From Bettongia penicillata ogilbyi (Eukaryota > Chordata > Mammalia > Diprotodontia > Potoroidae), in the NCBI GenBank assembly GCA_023548195.1, contig JAJHZJ010000575.1, positions 685,454 through 749,453 on the forward strand: DNA of 64,000 nucleotides. Direction: 5' to 3'. Made by a program: the position numbers and the translations under genes. The notes beneath the pieces are model-generated. The model ran no database searches. It was not told the origin of the DNA and saw only the letters and a list, made by a program, of their open reading frames with translations. This document shows, in pieces, positions 1 to 11,468 of this stretch. Positions within the stretch are counted from its first letter, which is position 1; each line of letters begins with the position of its first letter.

Positions 1-403
1 ATCCTGCCTTTCATTTTTTTCCATTCGTTCCCTTGACCTGTCTTCCCACAATAGTGTTTGCTTCTGACTGTCCCTTTTCCCAATTTACTCTCTCTTCTAT
101 TATCTTCCCTCTTCTATCCCCTTCCACCCTGCCTTCCTGCAGGGTAAAATAGATTTCCATATTCAATTGGGTGTGTATTATTCCCTTCTTAAGCCAAATT
201 CCATGAGAGTAAGACTCAATTATATCCTTTCATCCCTCCCCTCTTCCTCTCCATTGTAAAAGTTCTTTCTTCCCTCTTTTATGTGATATGATTTGCTATA
301 TTCTACCTCTCCCTTTTTCTTACTCATAGTACATTTCATTCAACTGTAAATTTAATTTTTTTAGGTATTCTCCCTTTATATTCAGCTCACTCTGTGCTCT
401 GTG

Positions 404-535
404 TGTGCCTATGTATACAGACGCACATACATATATACATACCTACACATATATAATATACACATACATATATACCCATACACATTTACATATATATACA
501 TACATATACATATATATGTATGTATGTATGTATTC
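404..535. repeat. TA/CA-rich microsatellite inside L1/HAL1 3' UTR
   Basis: Degenerate alternating purine-pyrimidine tract (acat, atat and tatg units). It sits a little downstream of ORF1 (element orientation), the same place as the CA/TG tracts of the copies at 13425-13495, 16800-16880 and 30340-30390. Confidence 0.85.
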
Positions 536-655
536 CCTCTAACTACCCTAATACTGAAAAAGGTCTCATGAGTTTCAAGCAACATCTTTCCATGTAGGAA
601 TGTATACAGTTCAACTTTAATGCGTACCTCAAGGCTTATCTTTCCTGTGTACCTT

Positions 656-1742
656 TCATGTTTCTCTTGATTCTTGTATTTGAAAGTCACATTTTCTATT
701 TAGTTCTGGTCTTTTCAAGAGGAATGCTTGGAAGTCTTCTATTTCATTGAATTACCATGTTTTCCTCCTGAAGTATTATACTTAGGTGTTCTGGGTATGC
801 TGGTTTTAATCCTGTCTCCTTAGACCTCTCGAATATTATGCTCCAACCCCTACCATCCCTTAGTATAGAAGCTGCTAAATCCTGTGTTATCCTGATTGTG
901 TTTCCACAATACTGGAATTGTTGTTGCTGTCGTTGTTTTCTAGCTACTTGCAATATTTTCCCCTTGACCCACGAACTCTAGAATTTGGTTTCACTACGCC
1001 TAGGAGTTTTCCTTTTTGAATGTCTTTCAGAGGTGATTGGTAAATTCTTTCCATTTCTATTTTGCCCAATAATTTCTTGAAAGTTGATATCTAGGCTCTT
1101 TTTCTGATTATGATTTTCAGGAAGACCAATAATTTTAAAATTATCTTTTCTGGATCTGTTTTGTAAGTCAGTTGTTTTTCCAGTGAGATATTGCACAATA
1201 TCTTCTATCTTTTCATTCTTTTGGCTTTATTTTATAATTTCTTGCTTTTTCATAAATTCATTAGCTTCTATCTGCTCTGTTCTAATTTTAAAAAACTGTT
1301 TTCTTCAGTGAGCTTTTGAACCTCTTTTTCTATTTGACAAATTTTGCTTTTTAAAGCATTCTTCTCCTCATTGGCTTTTTTGACCTTTTTTGCCATTTGG
1401 GTTAGTCTATTTTTAAAGGCATTATTTTCTTTACAATTTTTTGGATCTTCTTTAGGAAGCTGTTAAATCACTTCTCATGATTTTCTTGCATCACTTTCAT
1501 TTCTCTTGCCAATTTTTCCTCCACCTCTCTTATTTGATTTTCAAAATCCTTTTTGAGCTCTTCCATGGCCTGAGACCCTTGCATATATTTTTTGGAGGTT
1601 TTGGATGTTGAAGCCTTGACTTTTATATCTTCCTCTGATGGTTTGCTTTGTTCTTCCTCATCTGAAAGGATGAAAGAAAATACCTTTTTGCCAAGAAAGT
1701 AACCTTCTATAGTCTTATTTTTTTCCATTTTGGGGGGGGCAT
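656..1742 (-). pseudogene. L1/HAL1 ORF1 remnant
   Basis: Broken copy of the RNA-binding, trimer-forming ORF1 protein. The start codon (1740-1742 reversed) begins a stretch encoding MEKNKTIEGYFLGKKVF, followed by a coiled-coil region (EELKKDFENQIREVEEKLAREMKVMQ, shown here only by position at about 1475-1570). The RRM-like part is visible near 1090-1200 (NRSRKDNFKIIGLPENHNQK) and the C-terminal domain near 740-960 (CGNTIRITQDLAASILRD). Several frameshifts and stops separate these pieces, and the usual stop after TQE is lost so that reading runs a few codons on. Human L1 ORF1p is 338 residues; this relic spans about 362 codons. Non-functional. Confidence 0.85.
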
Positions 1743-2488
1743 TTTCCCAGACAGTTACTTGAGCTTTGATTCCTTTGTCAAGGGGGGATATAGTCTAGGG
1801 ACCTGTAAGTTCTCAGTTCCTACAATGTGGCACAATCAAGGAAAAGGAGTTTACTCCTCTCCTGGCCTGCACTCTTGTCTGTGAGCAACTGCAAGTACTC
1901 TTTTCTGAGCAGGATCTACAAGTAGGATTCCCTCTCCACAGCCACCACCATTTCCAACACTCCAGCACCAGTGCTCTTCCTCACCCTAGGACCTCCACTC
2001 AGGACTGAGATTCAGCTCAGCCCCTCCATTTCACCCAGGATCTTTATATGGAGGGCTCCAAAAGTGAATGCTGCTGCAGTTACTACCACCACTCTGGGGC
2101 CAGGACCTGGGCTGGACCCATAACCCCCTCTCACCCAGGTGAAAGAGATTTCTTACTGACCTTTGAAGCTGTCTTTGGTGTTGGGGGTTAAGAAGTCTGG
2201 GAACTTCAGCTGCTACCCGTGATTCTTCTCCCCAAAGTCTACTGCAGTCCTGTCCCTGCTGTGCAGCATGCCAAGGCGGGGCTGCCATCTGCTCTGAGCT
2301 GGGTGCAATAGACCTTTCCTGTTGGTCTGCAAGGCTGTCTTGGCCTGGAAATCTCTTTCATTCTGTCATTTTGTGGTTTCTACTGCTCTAGAATTTCTTT
2401 AGCATCTTTTTATAGGTATTTTATGGTCTTTGGGGGGAGAGCTAGAGCAGATTTGTCCTTTTACTCTGCCATTTTGGTTCTGCCTCTT

Positions 2489-3000
2489 TGATTTTTTTTA
2501 AATTGATGAACTGTTTGATTGAAAAAAAAATGTGTAGAGTACTCTGCTTTGTTAGGAAATGCTCCATGCCCATTAAAGAATTTTGCCCCAAATGTACCAT
2601 CTCCAAAGGAATTTACAAATGAATTCAGTGGTGATACTGAGGAGTATGTTGGTAAGGGTGACATAAGGTGGCCTCCTAGGCTTATTGTGACTTAAATACA
2701 GAAATTTAAATGTGTATTTTTCAAATAATCACTCAGGATGCATTTTTTACTCATTCTTCTTCAGGAATTATTATTAAATTCATGAAAGCTTTTAAACACA
2801 AAGCCATTAAATGCTTATTCTAGAGAGTTCTGTCCTTGAGCATTCTTCTCAGTTCCCCTTTCTTCCTCCAGAACAAAGTTAGAGTCAAGTTCTGAGAACA
2901 CTAAGAGTTTGTGCATGTTGCATGTGGATACAATAATAAACTGCTTTTAAAACCCTTTCAGACCAGTGAGGTTTGCTGTTCAACTTGGCAATGATAACAG
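2489..3000. other. No recognised feature
   Basis: A-rich flank of the L1/HAL1 element (poly-A/T run at 2500-2530), then about 470 bases in which I see no gene or repeat I can name. Confidence 0.5.
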
Positions 3001-3097
3001 GAAAGAAGGAAAGAAGAAAAGAAGGAAGGAAGGAAGGAAGGAAGGAAGGAAGGAAGGAAGGAAGGAAGGAAGGAAGGAAGGAAGGAAGGAAGGAAGG
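3001..3097. repeat. (AAGG)n microsatellite
   Basis: Perfect tetranucleotide tract from about 3020 to 3097 (roughly 19 units) with an imperfect A/G-rich lead-in. The overlapping open frames rich in Glu, Gly, Arg and Lys are translations of this repeat. Confidence 0.98.
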
Positions 3098-3164
3098 GGA
3101 GAGAAGAAGAGAGGAAAGGAGACAGAGAAGGGAGGTAGAACTTTTCTATTCTTATTACTAATCT

Positions 3165-3330
3165 TTTTTATCTATAAAATAACATCTCCTAGCTGTGTGA
3201 CCCTTTGGCAATTCTCTTAATCTCTCAGTACTTTAGGCAATTCTCTAAGACTAAATGTGGAAGCAATTGTGCCATACACCTGAATGGGTAGAAGGAGTTT
3301 CTTTTACCAATGAAATGGAGTATCCAGTTC
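3165..3330 (+). mobile_element. tRNA-derived/MIR-type SINE fragment
   Basis: Contains the conserved tagctgtgtgaccct core followed by the aatctctcag, ctttaggcaattctct and gactaa series that is seen in a family of marsupial SINEs. The 5' tRNA-like head is missing, having been lost at the AAGG tract. Confidence 0.7.
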
Positions 3331-4050
3331 CTAATCCTAAACTGTATTTATGTAAAATCTTGAATGATGAGCCTCAGATGAGATAATCCTGCCAAGTGAT
3401 TACAAACTTCTTCAATCTTAATGTCAATGTCAGTTATCAATATTCCCTAGATTCCCCAAATCAGGCCTCATAGATTTCCCCTGCTGTGGTTCTATATCCT
3501 GAGGAATGATCATCCCAGTGACTGCGTGCTGCTAAGTAAATTAATTTTACATCTGTTGAGTTTGGAAAGGGCTTCACTAATACAGCATTTTTGGAGCAAG
3601 AGTTTGCTGAGTCCACTGTGGGTCAGACTGACAAAGGAAGACTCTAATTTAGCTCATGCGATTCTGGGCATGAAGTTAGCTGGGGGGCACAGAAATTGTG
3701 CATTCCACTAATTGAGCCAAAATCCTGCCCACTCACAGGAATAATTACTTATATATTCAATCAATGTCTGATGCTATAGATTTGCCCAATTTTGCTAGAC
3801 ACCAGACTTGAGAGTGGCCTTGACTTTGTACTCCTGTTTTCGAATATTTGCTATTTATACTTCTAGCCTTCTCACAGTCAAACTTTAATTGTAATAGGAC
3901 ATCTGTGAACATCTGGGAAATATCTCTAATTGAAAACAAGTCTCATCATTAAGAAATAGGTCTATACAAGACATACTATGTGTTGCATTTATAACAGCTC
4001 ATGCAAAGGTGAAATTACATTTAAAGTCTATTTTCCTTCTTTCCAAATAA
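3331..4050. other. No recognised feature
   Basis: Unique-looking sequence. Short open frames at 3526-3711 and 3757-3939 have no features of real genes. Confidence 0.4.
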
Positions 4051-4059
4051 AACAATCAT

Positions 4060-4170
4060 ATCAAATGTATATATGTGTGCATCTATATACATATGATTAG
4101 ATTATGTTTTATTATATGTGTACATATGTGTATATATGTATACATATATATGTACACATATACACATTTT
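4060..4170. repeat. TA/TG-rich simple repeat
   Basis: Degenerate TATG/TACA/TATA tract with inverted-repeat character. Confidence 0.85.
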
Positions 4171-4234
4171 GATGTCCATTTGAGATAGAATGAGTTACAA
4201 AAAAAAAGAATTCACTATTGGCAGTTAAATATTA

Positions 4235-4705
4235 TGAAGTCTGAGATGTCAAAAAACCTGGAAAGATTTACATGAACTTATGCAAAGCAAAGTGAGCTGA
4301 GCCAGGAGGACACTGTATACAGTAATAGCAATATTTTAAGGATGAGCCACTGTGAAAGATAGCTACTCTGATCAAGATAATGATACAAGATAATTCAAAA
4401 GGACCCATGATGAAAATACTACTCACTGCTAGAGGGAGAACTGACAAATCTGAGTGAGGAATAAAGCATACTGTAAAATTTTACTTTGTTTTCATCTGTG
4501 TTTCCTTTTGCAACATGTCTGATGTGGAAATATGTTTTGTATGACTTCACATATAAGATCAATATCAAATTGTTTGCCTTATCCAAAAAGTGGGAAGGGT
4601 GGGAGGAAGAAAATTTGGACCTCAAAATGTATTTTTAAAAAAAGTTTGTTAATTCTTTTCATGTAATTGGGAAATATTTAAATTAAAATATTTAAACAAA
4701 TATAC
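4235..4705 (+). mobile_element. L1 3' end, 5'-truncated, old
   Basis: Starts within the end of ORF2: 'gaaagatttacatgaactta' followed by 'aagcaaagtgagctgagcca' parallels the ORF2 C-terminal codons seen better at 63700-63760. It continues into the 3' UTR with an aacatgtctgatgtggaaat segment, a degenerate G-rich stretch (4590-4612), an aaatttgga motif and an A-rich end near 4630-4705. Much diverged; no coding capacity. Confidence 0.8.
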
Positions 4706-5738
4706 TAAAACTGAAAAACAAAAGCAAAGAGCTTGGAAAATCTTTAAGAGCACATGCATGTGCTTACACACACATAAGCATACACACACATGATCTGAGA
4801 TTCCCCTCTGTATCTTTCAAATAGGAAAAGTTTCTCCTGTCTGAGATTCACTTTTTGAGAAAATATTTGTTTTTGCCTCCAAGTCATTAAAGAAATGTCT
4901 TTTTTTCTTGTGTTCTTTTATTGAAAAAGGTGTTGATTAATGACCTAAAAATATTCCCTCTTCTCCTAAAATCTTTATTAAATCAAATAGAAAAAAATAG
5001 CCCAAAATATGTGTGCATATGTAATATAAACACATACATACACACAGAGAAATATATGTGTGTGTGCATATACAGACATATATTTTGTACACACTCTGAT
5101 TTATCTGGGACAAATCCCATTTTGGATTTCTTTTCATTATCTCTCAGCTGAAATCCTTTGTTGACACCATGGCTGACTCTATTTACTCTGGCTCTAGTAT
5201 ATGGTCAAATTGAGGCTGTTAAGGAAGTCCATTTAGCCAGACCACTTAATTATCTCTTTAAGTATCATACCTGGGAAAGCTATGAACCTCTTGTGTAGTA
5301 ACCAGAGGCAACAAGGAATGTGCAGCTAAGGTTAATGCTTATCCATAAAGCCAACAAATGATGCTATTTATTTCTGAAATGGGATGGAAAGTAATGAAGA
5401 GCTGAGAGGAGGCAAAATTAGGAAGATGAAGAAATCCCAAGGTTCTTCTGATTTAGGTCTTTTGAAGCATGTCCTTATTGTGTATATGTGTTTTTATTAA
5501 TTTGGTTTGAATTTCTGCCTGTGAATTCCTAGAATATCAAAATCTTTGTATTCAAATTTAACTAAATTTAACAAATTTAAACTAACATTCCAAAGTGATT
5601 TTGAAAATTTTATCCACTGATGGGAATTATTCATACATGTTTCTTCCTGTTAGCTTTGTACCTAATTACCCCATGTACTTTATTGCACAGAAATATTTGC
5701 CACTTTTTAGATTGCCAAAGGAGACCTTTCTAGTTTCA
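4706..5738. other. Unassigned, with two CA/TG microsatellites
   Basis: CA-rich tracts at 4745-4795 and 5010-5095. The rest (notably 5140-5460) looks unique; no coding signal. Confidence 0.5.
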
Positions 5739-5835
5739 GCAAATGTTGCATCATGGACAGAGAGTTGGTCTTGAGAGTCGGGGTTCAAGTCCTGCCTATG
5801 AAACCTATTAGTAATGAGACCCTGGGGAACTAATA
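5739..5835 (+). mobile_element. Mar1/MIR-type SINE, tRNA-like head only
   Basis: The tggacagagagttggtctt segment and the B-box-like gggttcaagtcc at about 5781-5792 match the tRNA-derived head of marsupial SINEs. The core and tail are absent. Confidence 0.65.
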
Positions 5836-7549
5836 CTATGTTTTATAAAGAAGGTACCATACCTATGTTGGTAGAAAGAGTCCTGAAAAATCAATGAAAT
5901 CACAGATACAATCTTCAAAATCCTAAGTAATGGCAATTATTCAGAGAATTTTCCCCCATCTGAATCAGAATCCCCCTATGATGAATGGCAGATTCCTAGT
6001 GGGGAAAATAAATATCTTTTACTGAAAAATAGTGCATAAAACAGGATAGCAGAATACACTTGACCTGGGCATGAGATCAGAGACTAAGAGCTCCCTGGGT
6101 GCCAGTAATGCAGCATATCATTTTGGTCCTGCCTTCAGGAGTTTCTCTTCCCCCATTCTCAAGACATGCATAACCAAAGAGGCAGGAGTCACTGCTGTCC
6201 TACATACATCTGGTAGAAGCTGGCTCCTTGCTTCCAGACTTAACAACCATGCTTCATCTCTTATGTATGAACTCGATGAATACATGTTGCCCCTGGTACT
6301 CAGCTCCAAGAATTCTTTAAAGGGAAGATTTATTCTAAACCTTTAGCTTCACCAGAATTAATAACAAAAGTCAAAAGATTCTGAACCAGAGTAGCAGGAT
6401 CAGAGTTTTCAAACTAGAAGCAATTCTGAATCTGAGAGCCTTTAGTTTAATCCCCCCACTCCCATTCAAAGGAGAAGTAGAGCAAGAGTCAGAGGAGAAA
6501 TGGCTTGTCTTCAGTCACAAATCCCAGACTTGGAAGTAGAGTGCCCTTCCCATTCCAAAACACTGTCCAACTGAAGTGAAAGTACTGGTGAACTCTGAAG
6601 TAGCAGGATGAGTACATGAAGCAGAACTTTGGACTTCCAAGCTTTATTGTAAGCATTTTTCCCTCAGGGGATTTTTGTGTGAACTTAGAAAATGTTTTGA
6701 AAACTGCATTTCATTTACTAATTGGTTTGCTTTATACTTCTCAGCACTTCATACTTTAAAAAGGTTATTCTAAGAAGGGGTCCACAGGGTTTGCTAGATG
6801 GCCAAAGCAGTCCATGGCACAAAAATGGTTAAGAACTTCTATTTTAAATGAATTTAAAAACGTAAGAAGTCACAACCAAAGGAACCATGTCTCCTGACTT
6901 TTAAGGGTACCTAACTTGACCTTTCCAAAAATAAACTTATTTTTCTCTTGTTGGAAGGAAACATGGACATCATGCTCTTCTTAGAGTTCTCCTTGCTACT
7001 ATGAATTTCCAATTTTTTTTCTTTTTCTTTGTGAAGGTAGGTCCTTCTTAAACTCAGAATTCTGCACTTTTTACTTTCTCTTTGTTCTTAATGTACCATG
7101 CTGATAATTTCCTCAGAGACCTCAGTAAAAGAACCGAATGTTCTCTTAGAACATTCAGTAATGCCTTAAAGCTCAGCTCACAATTTAAAATTCTTCTGAA
7201 TCTCCCTAATTAGTTAAGGTGAGCTATTTAGCATGCATTATAAAAGCATGCTCACCCAGCTTTATTACTGTTAACAGCTCGGACTGTTACATCTGAACAA
7301 ATTTCTAAAATTCAATTTATTTTTTACCTACTCTGCTATTTCTTAATAATCCATTTATTTTTCCAGTTCTCATGTCACAGAATAATGCTGAAGTGTGCTC
7401 AGGCAGTGGATGCTGCAGAAAGAACACTGTGACTATAAATATTTTTCACATTCTAGGATCCCAGAATCTCTGAGTTCAAAAAGATTTATGAGATCATCTG
7501 AGACCGGCCATACTGGAACAAGAAGCCAACATCCACAATGAGAGCTTAT
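5836..7549. other. Unassigned; possible conserved stretch near 7185-7340
   Basis: No repeat that I can name. A 91-codon frame at 6071-6346 overlaps a 63-codon frame on the other strand and resembles nothing I know, so I leave it as chance. At 7185-7340 the sequence is unusually free of repeats, with a TAATTAG homeodomain-type core (7208-7214) and a perfect dyad ggtgagc/gctcacc (7218-7224 and 7250-7256). Confidence 0.35.
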
Positions 7550-8060
7550 GCTCCCTGTTCTCTCTTCTCATTTCTGCTCCTTGGAATCCCTACTTCCCTT
7601 CAAGTTAAATTCAAGACTTTCTCAATCCTTTAGTTGTTACCCAGTTATTTATTTTATTTATATGTACTTTATATTTATATTATTATACATATGTTAACAT
7701 ATTATATGCTACATATATTAAGTATATATGCACACATTATATATATATATATCATGTCTTATGTGTATATGTAGGTATATATTATGTATATATTATATGC
7801 ATGTGTATTATACATACCTATATACATAGGTATGTGCCTATGTGTGTATATACATACACATGTGTATACACATATACATGCATATATGTGTGTGTATACA
7901 CACATACAGAAGATTTACTCATCAAGTTATTAATTACACTAGAGTTAGTCCTGATGCCTGTATATATCTTAGAAATACCCATTAGATTTCTTTGTATCCT
8001 CAGTGCCTAATAGCTACCTTTAATGCAGCAAGGATTAGTGTTTATTGACTTAAGGAGCAT
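7550..8060 (+). mobile_element. L2 LINE 3' end, interrupted by microsatellite
   Basis: Left part (7550-7675) resembles L2 3' sequence (ctgctccttggaatccctac). The right part (7915-8060) carries the typical L2/MIR terminal series 'tttctttgtatcctcagtgc', then a degenerate attagtgtttattgactt end. The two are separated by the TA/TG tract at 7676-7914. Confidence 0.65.
7676..7914. repeat. TA/TG complex microsatellite
   Basis: About 240 bases of alternating TA, TATG and TGTA units inside an L2 copy. Confidence 0.92.
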
Positions 8061-8119
8061 TAAGGGAGGTTTATATTTGTTACAGTGGCTTGAGAAGGAC
8101 TATGGACAACTTTAATTAG

Positions 8120-8330
8120 TGTTGTAGAGGAAGGTAGGTGGTAAAATACGTATAGCTCTGTACTCGGAACCAGGGAGAATTAAGTTCAAATCCTGCCTCA
8201 GACACTTGCTAATTGAGTGACCTTGGGCCCTCCTCATTTAACCTTTTTGAGCCTATTTCTTCCCTAAAATGAGGAGAATGGACTTGCTGGGCTTCTAAAC
8301 TTCCTTCCAATTCTAATTTTATCACCCAAT
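8120..8330 (+). mobile_element. MIR-type SINE
   Basis: Head (agttcaaatcctgcctcag), core (gtgaccttgggccct) and 3' segment (aaaatgaggagaatggactt) are in the right order for a MIR-family SINE. Moderately diverged. Confidence 0.8.
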
Positions 8331-8849
8331 GACCCTATGGATTCCAGCGGACATATTGGGATTCCCTCCACATCTGATTTGTTTGCCTAGCTTGTTTAAA
8401 TCCTTTCCCCTTTGCTTTCAAACCAAGTGAGAAAATATTTGCTTCTTCTCATCAGAGAAGAGACCAGATTTTGATCACCTAGCATGGACTAGGCTTGGCT
8501 TTAAATAGCTAGTGGTTCCTGACATGGAGAAGTAGAGTCTCCAAACGCTGAGCTGCCTTGGTCTCTAAGAACATCCATTCTAGAAAATGTCTCAGAAAAA
8601 CCCAGCAGGTTAATTTTTCATTAATTTTTATCTCTTCAAGGTCTAAAATGGCAGAGGAAATAGGTGCGCACACACGTGTATGCATGCAGACTGTCATAAA
8701 TATATGCATCAAATATTTACTTGTCTGTGTCTGGGCTCACTATCACAGAATCAGATTTCCACATTTCCCTTGCAGTTTTCAAGGATTTTCCTTCTCTAAT
8801 GCCATCCACTCAAGCACTGGCTGGTTGTATTCCTCTCCCAGCTCTGGCA
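8331..8849. other. No recognised feature
   Basis: Unique-looking. A 130-codon frame at 8558-8950 runs into the following MIR and is not gene-like. Confidence 0.4.
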
Positions 8850-9085
8850 ATAATAATTGTCATCATTCGTGTCACACTTACTGGGTGCCAAGTACTATGC
8901 TAAATGCTTTACAAATATTATATCGTTTGATTCTCTCAACAACACTATGATGTAGGTACTATCATTATCTGCATTTTACTGTAGGGGAAACTGAGGAAAA
9001 CTGAGGTTAAGTGACTTCTCCATGGTTGTTCAGCTAGTAAATATCTGAGGTCTTCCTGACTCAAGGCCAAATGCTCCAGTTCATA
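8850..9085 (-). mobile_element. MIR-family SINE
   Basis: Reverse-strand MIR: aagtactatgctaaatgctt, then ggggaaactgaggaaaactg and gttaagtgacttctccatgg are the complement of the 3' half and core. Near full length. Confidence 0.85.
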
Positions 9086-9884
9086 ATAACCAGCTTTTCA
9101 GTTCCATATAATCAGTTATCAATTGGGTTTTAAGAGAGATTTTTATTTGATTTTAAAACTATCAACAGAACCCCCTAACAGTTGTAGGGCACATTCTTGA
9201 TCTCTGGGCCAAATAAGATGAGACAGGGTAATTTTTTGCATAGGCTTAGTTCTAATGATTCATTGCCAGGTGTAGTATGACTGTAGGCTGAATCCTTATT
9301 TTAGTTGTTATTGAAGTGGGTGTACAGAGTAGCTACTCTCCATCCCTAGGGTATTGATGTTAGTCTAGTCACAAAGACCAGCATAGACTTGATTCCTGGC
9401 CTCCCAGACACCTAAATACTCAGGCACCTGGATGACCAGACACTTGAACAGCTTCATCTGTTGAGCTTTGGAAATTTCCTTGCGTAGCTACTGACTCTTC
9501 CACCTAAAAGAAAGCAACAGAGAAATACCAAGGCAATGGATAGAACCCCATTGTTACAGAGTCATGAGTTGGCACATGGGAGAGCATTCAAGGCCTCTCC
9601 TCTTATATCATTTATTTATCCATTTTCTTTTTGCCAGAAGCCATCAGCACAGATGTCAAACCAACAGCAGAGATTCATCAAGCAAGATAGGCTAAGGTCA
9701 ATGGATCAGTGATGGCCTTGCAGTTTTAGTTCTGTGTACACAACCAATGAAAGAAAGCACTATCCACCACTTAGAACCACTTACAGAATGTCCGTACATG
9801 CAGTAGCATTTCTCCAAGATATTTCCAAGACACCGTATCAATGGTCTTTCAAGAGTAGGCTCTTCAGCTTTTCCCCGATATAGA
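9086..9884. other. No recognised feature
   Basis: Unique-looking sequence with no coding or repeat signal that I can name. Confidence 0.4.
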
Positions 9885-9955
9885 GTACATATGCACATAT
9901 GTATATGTATACATATATACATATACATGTATACATGTATACATATACATACATA
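9885..9955. repeat. (TATACA)-type microsatellite
   Basis: Alternating tatg/taca/tata units. Confidence 0.9.
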
Positions 9956-10039
9956 TGTACTTAGACTGAGAAGTAGGCCAATACAATAGAAAAAGAATTG
10001 GGCTCGGTTGGGTGTTTAAATAGGGAGTAAAGATTCTGC

Positions 10040-10615
10040 CTCCATTATATAAATCAATTCAAGAAACATTTATTAAAATTCACCACATACAGGGTTCTGT
10101 GTTGGTGTTCAAAACCCTTTATAATCTGCCCCTCCTCACCCCCATTCCAGTCTTCTTACATCTTCCTTCTCTCCACATTCCTCGTGATATAATGTCACTA
10201 GCTTCCTTGTTGATTCATGCACAAGACACTTCCTCTTCTGAATCTGGCCATTTTCTTGGGTTGTTCCCATGCCTAGAATTTTCCTTTATAATGTCACCAC
10301 ATAAAATTCACCTTCATAATCTCCATCTCCTGTCTTCCTTCAATTTCCATCTTTTACAAGAAGCCTCCCCCCATTTCCTCTCTTGAGCATTTCCAATCTA
10401 TCCTGAATATGCTTCCCTCTTTGGACTGTGAGATCCTTGAGGGCTGGGGCATTTTTTCTGTCCTTCTTTATATCACCAGTTTAAAGAGAAACTTCCTGGA
10501 AAATGTCTATATTTACATATATGTCTATGATATCTACATATATAACTATATATATCTATATCTTTAGATAGATATGGTAGGTACTCAATAAATGCATGTT
10601 GACCAATTGATTGAC
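10040..10615 (+). mobile_element. L2 LINE 3' end
   Basis: Collinear with the last 500 bases of mammalian L2: accctttataatctgcccct near 10115, a degenerate C/T-rich coding tail, then tttggactgtgagatccttg at 10419-10438 and the terminal ggtaggtactcaataaatgc at 10577-10596. A small TA tract (about 10500-10575) interrupts it. Coding capacity is lost. Confidence 0.85.
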
Positions 10616-10735
10616 TGCTAGGCCCTGGGAATACTGAGATATATATTACATATAACTTGCCCCCAAGTATCTTACAATCTTATAGGGAAGATCAGAGATA
10701 TACACAAATATATGTGATACAAAACATAATGTAAA
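10616..10735 (-). mobile_element. L2 3' fragment, opposite strand
   Basis: The ctaggccctgggaatactga start and the cttacaatcttatagggaag segment are the complement of the L2 3' end, abutting the plus-strand L2 tail-to-tail. Confidence 0.65.
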
Positions 10736-11074
10736 AGGGCAAATTAGAAATACAGAAAGAATGCTTTAAGAAAAATTAAGAAAGGTACTCTTGTTTCCAC
10801 TTGCTAATACTCTATGGTCTACCTTACAGACAGTATGCTGGAGCACTTTTAGAGCAGGAATGAAGTCACTGAAAATGACTAAACCCAAGAAGGGCATCAT
10901 CAGTTCCAGTGACTGTTGGGTCATATGGTTGCCACTCCCCTCTAACTACTGGCTGCTTGAAAGCTTATACTAAGTATAAAAAATGTGTTTGTGTTGGATA
11001 ATATGCTATTGACATTATCACTTTTTAAAAAGAAAAATCTAGTACTCCCACAGCAGGGAACATGGAAATTTTCC

Positions 11075-11205
11075 AAGTCACAAGTTTAATTTTACAAATA
11101 AAGAAACTGAATCCCCAAGAGGTCCAAGATCAAATAGGTAGTAATTGACAGATTCAAGAAATAACCCTGGTTCTTCTGACTCTCTATTCAATCATCTCTC
11201 TCCTA
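11075..11205 (-). mobile_element. MIR-family fragment
   Basis: The ttttacaaataaagaaactg segment followed by ccaagaggtccaagatcaaa and a degenerate 'ggttcttctgactctctatt' is the complement of a MIR core. The flanks 10736-11074 and 11206-11432 are unassigned. Confidence 0.6.
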
Positions 11206-11432
11206 TTTTCTTAAATTATAGCACAGTCTAGGACTCCCCTTGGACTCTGCCATCACACAGCTTCTATTCTAATCACTTCCTGCACCCTCTTACCTCAACT
11301 GAATCATCATTCCATGATAGGTTGTGTTTTCTTTCATCAATATGGTCAAGCCTGTCCCCCAAATCATTGGCCCCAGGAAGAGAATGGAAGTAGGGAGGGG
11401 TGGAAAAGCAAATGTAGAGAGAATGAATGGGC

Positions 11433-11447
11433 AAGAATAAACCATTG
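11433..11447 (+). repeat. Target-site duplication, left (HAL1 copy 2)
   Basis: The 15-mer aagaataaaccattg here is repeated perfectly at 14348-14362. It bounds the element exactly and shows insertion by target-primed reverse transcription. Confidence 0.95.
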
Positions 11448-11460
11448 AGGGAAGAGGAGC

Positions 11461-11468
11461 CAAGATGG
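11461..11468 (+). promoter_or_regulatory. YY1-like caagatgg motif at HAL1 5' end
   Basis: In human L1 a YY1 site with an AAGATGG core lies just inside the 5' end and sets the transcription start. The same core lies 14 bases from the 5' boundary here and 12-19 bases in on copy 3 (reverse complement at 18739-18746). Function is inferred by analogy. Confidence 0.5.

Larger units (their letters stand above)
1..2488 (-). mobile_element. L1/HAL1 family element, 5' part, cut by window edge
   Basis: Read on the minus strand, this element runs from a 5' end near 2488 through a 5' UTR (about 1743-2488) and an ORF1 remnant (656-1742) into a 3' UTR that continues past base 1. The 5' end is recognised by a decayed form of the gccaagatgg motif (reverse complement at 2471-2478) that also opens the better-preserved copies at 11448 and 18757. 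Because the window starts inside the 3' UTR, I cannot tell whether an ORF2 lay downstream (L1) or not (HAL1). The 3' UTR holds a TA/CA-rich microsatellite at the same place as in the other copies. Divergence from the copies at 11448 and 15980 is clearly higher, so this is an older insertion or another subfamily. Confidence 0.85.

Noticed and set aside
2966..3220. Two Lys/Glu/Arg/Gly-rich frames
   Set aside because: Translations of the (AAGG)n microsatellite.
5775..5800. B-box-like motif as a tRNA gene
   Set aside because: It is the tRNA-derived head of a SINE. No cloverleaf can be drawn, and the same holds for the heads at 28110, 33630, 49890 and 59040.
6071..6346. 91-codon frame with a plausible start
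   Set aside because: No motif, signal peptide or neighbour supports it; an overlapping frame on the other strand is equally open. It could be revisited if transcripts map here.
8558..8950. 130-codon plus-strand frame
   Set aside because: Its second half is a minus-strand MIR, and no domain or codon bias is visible.
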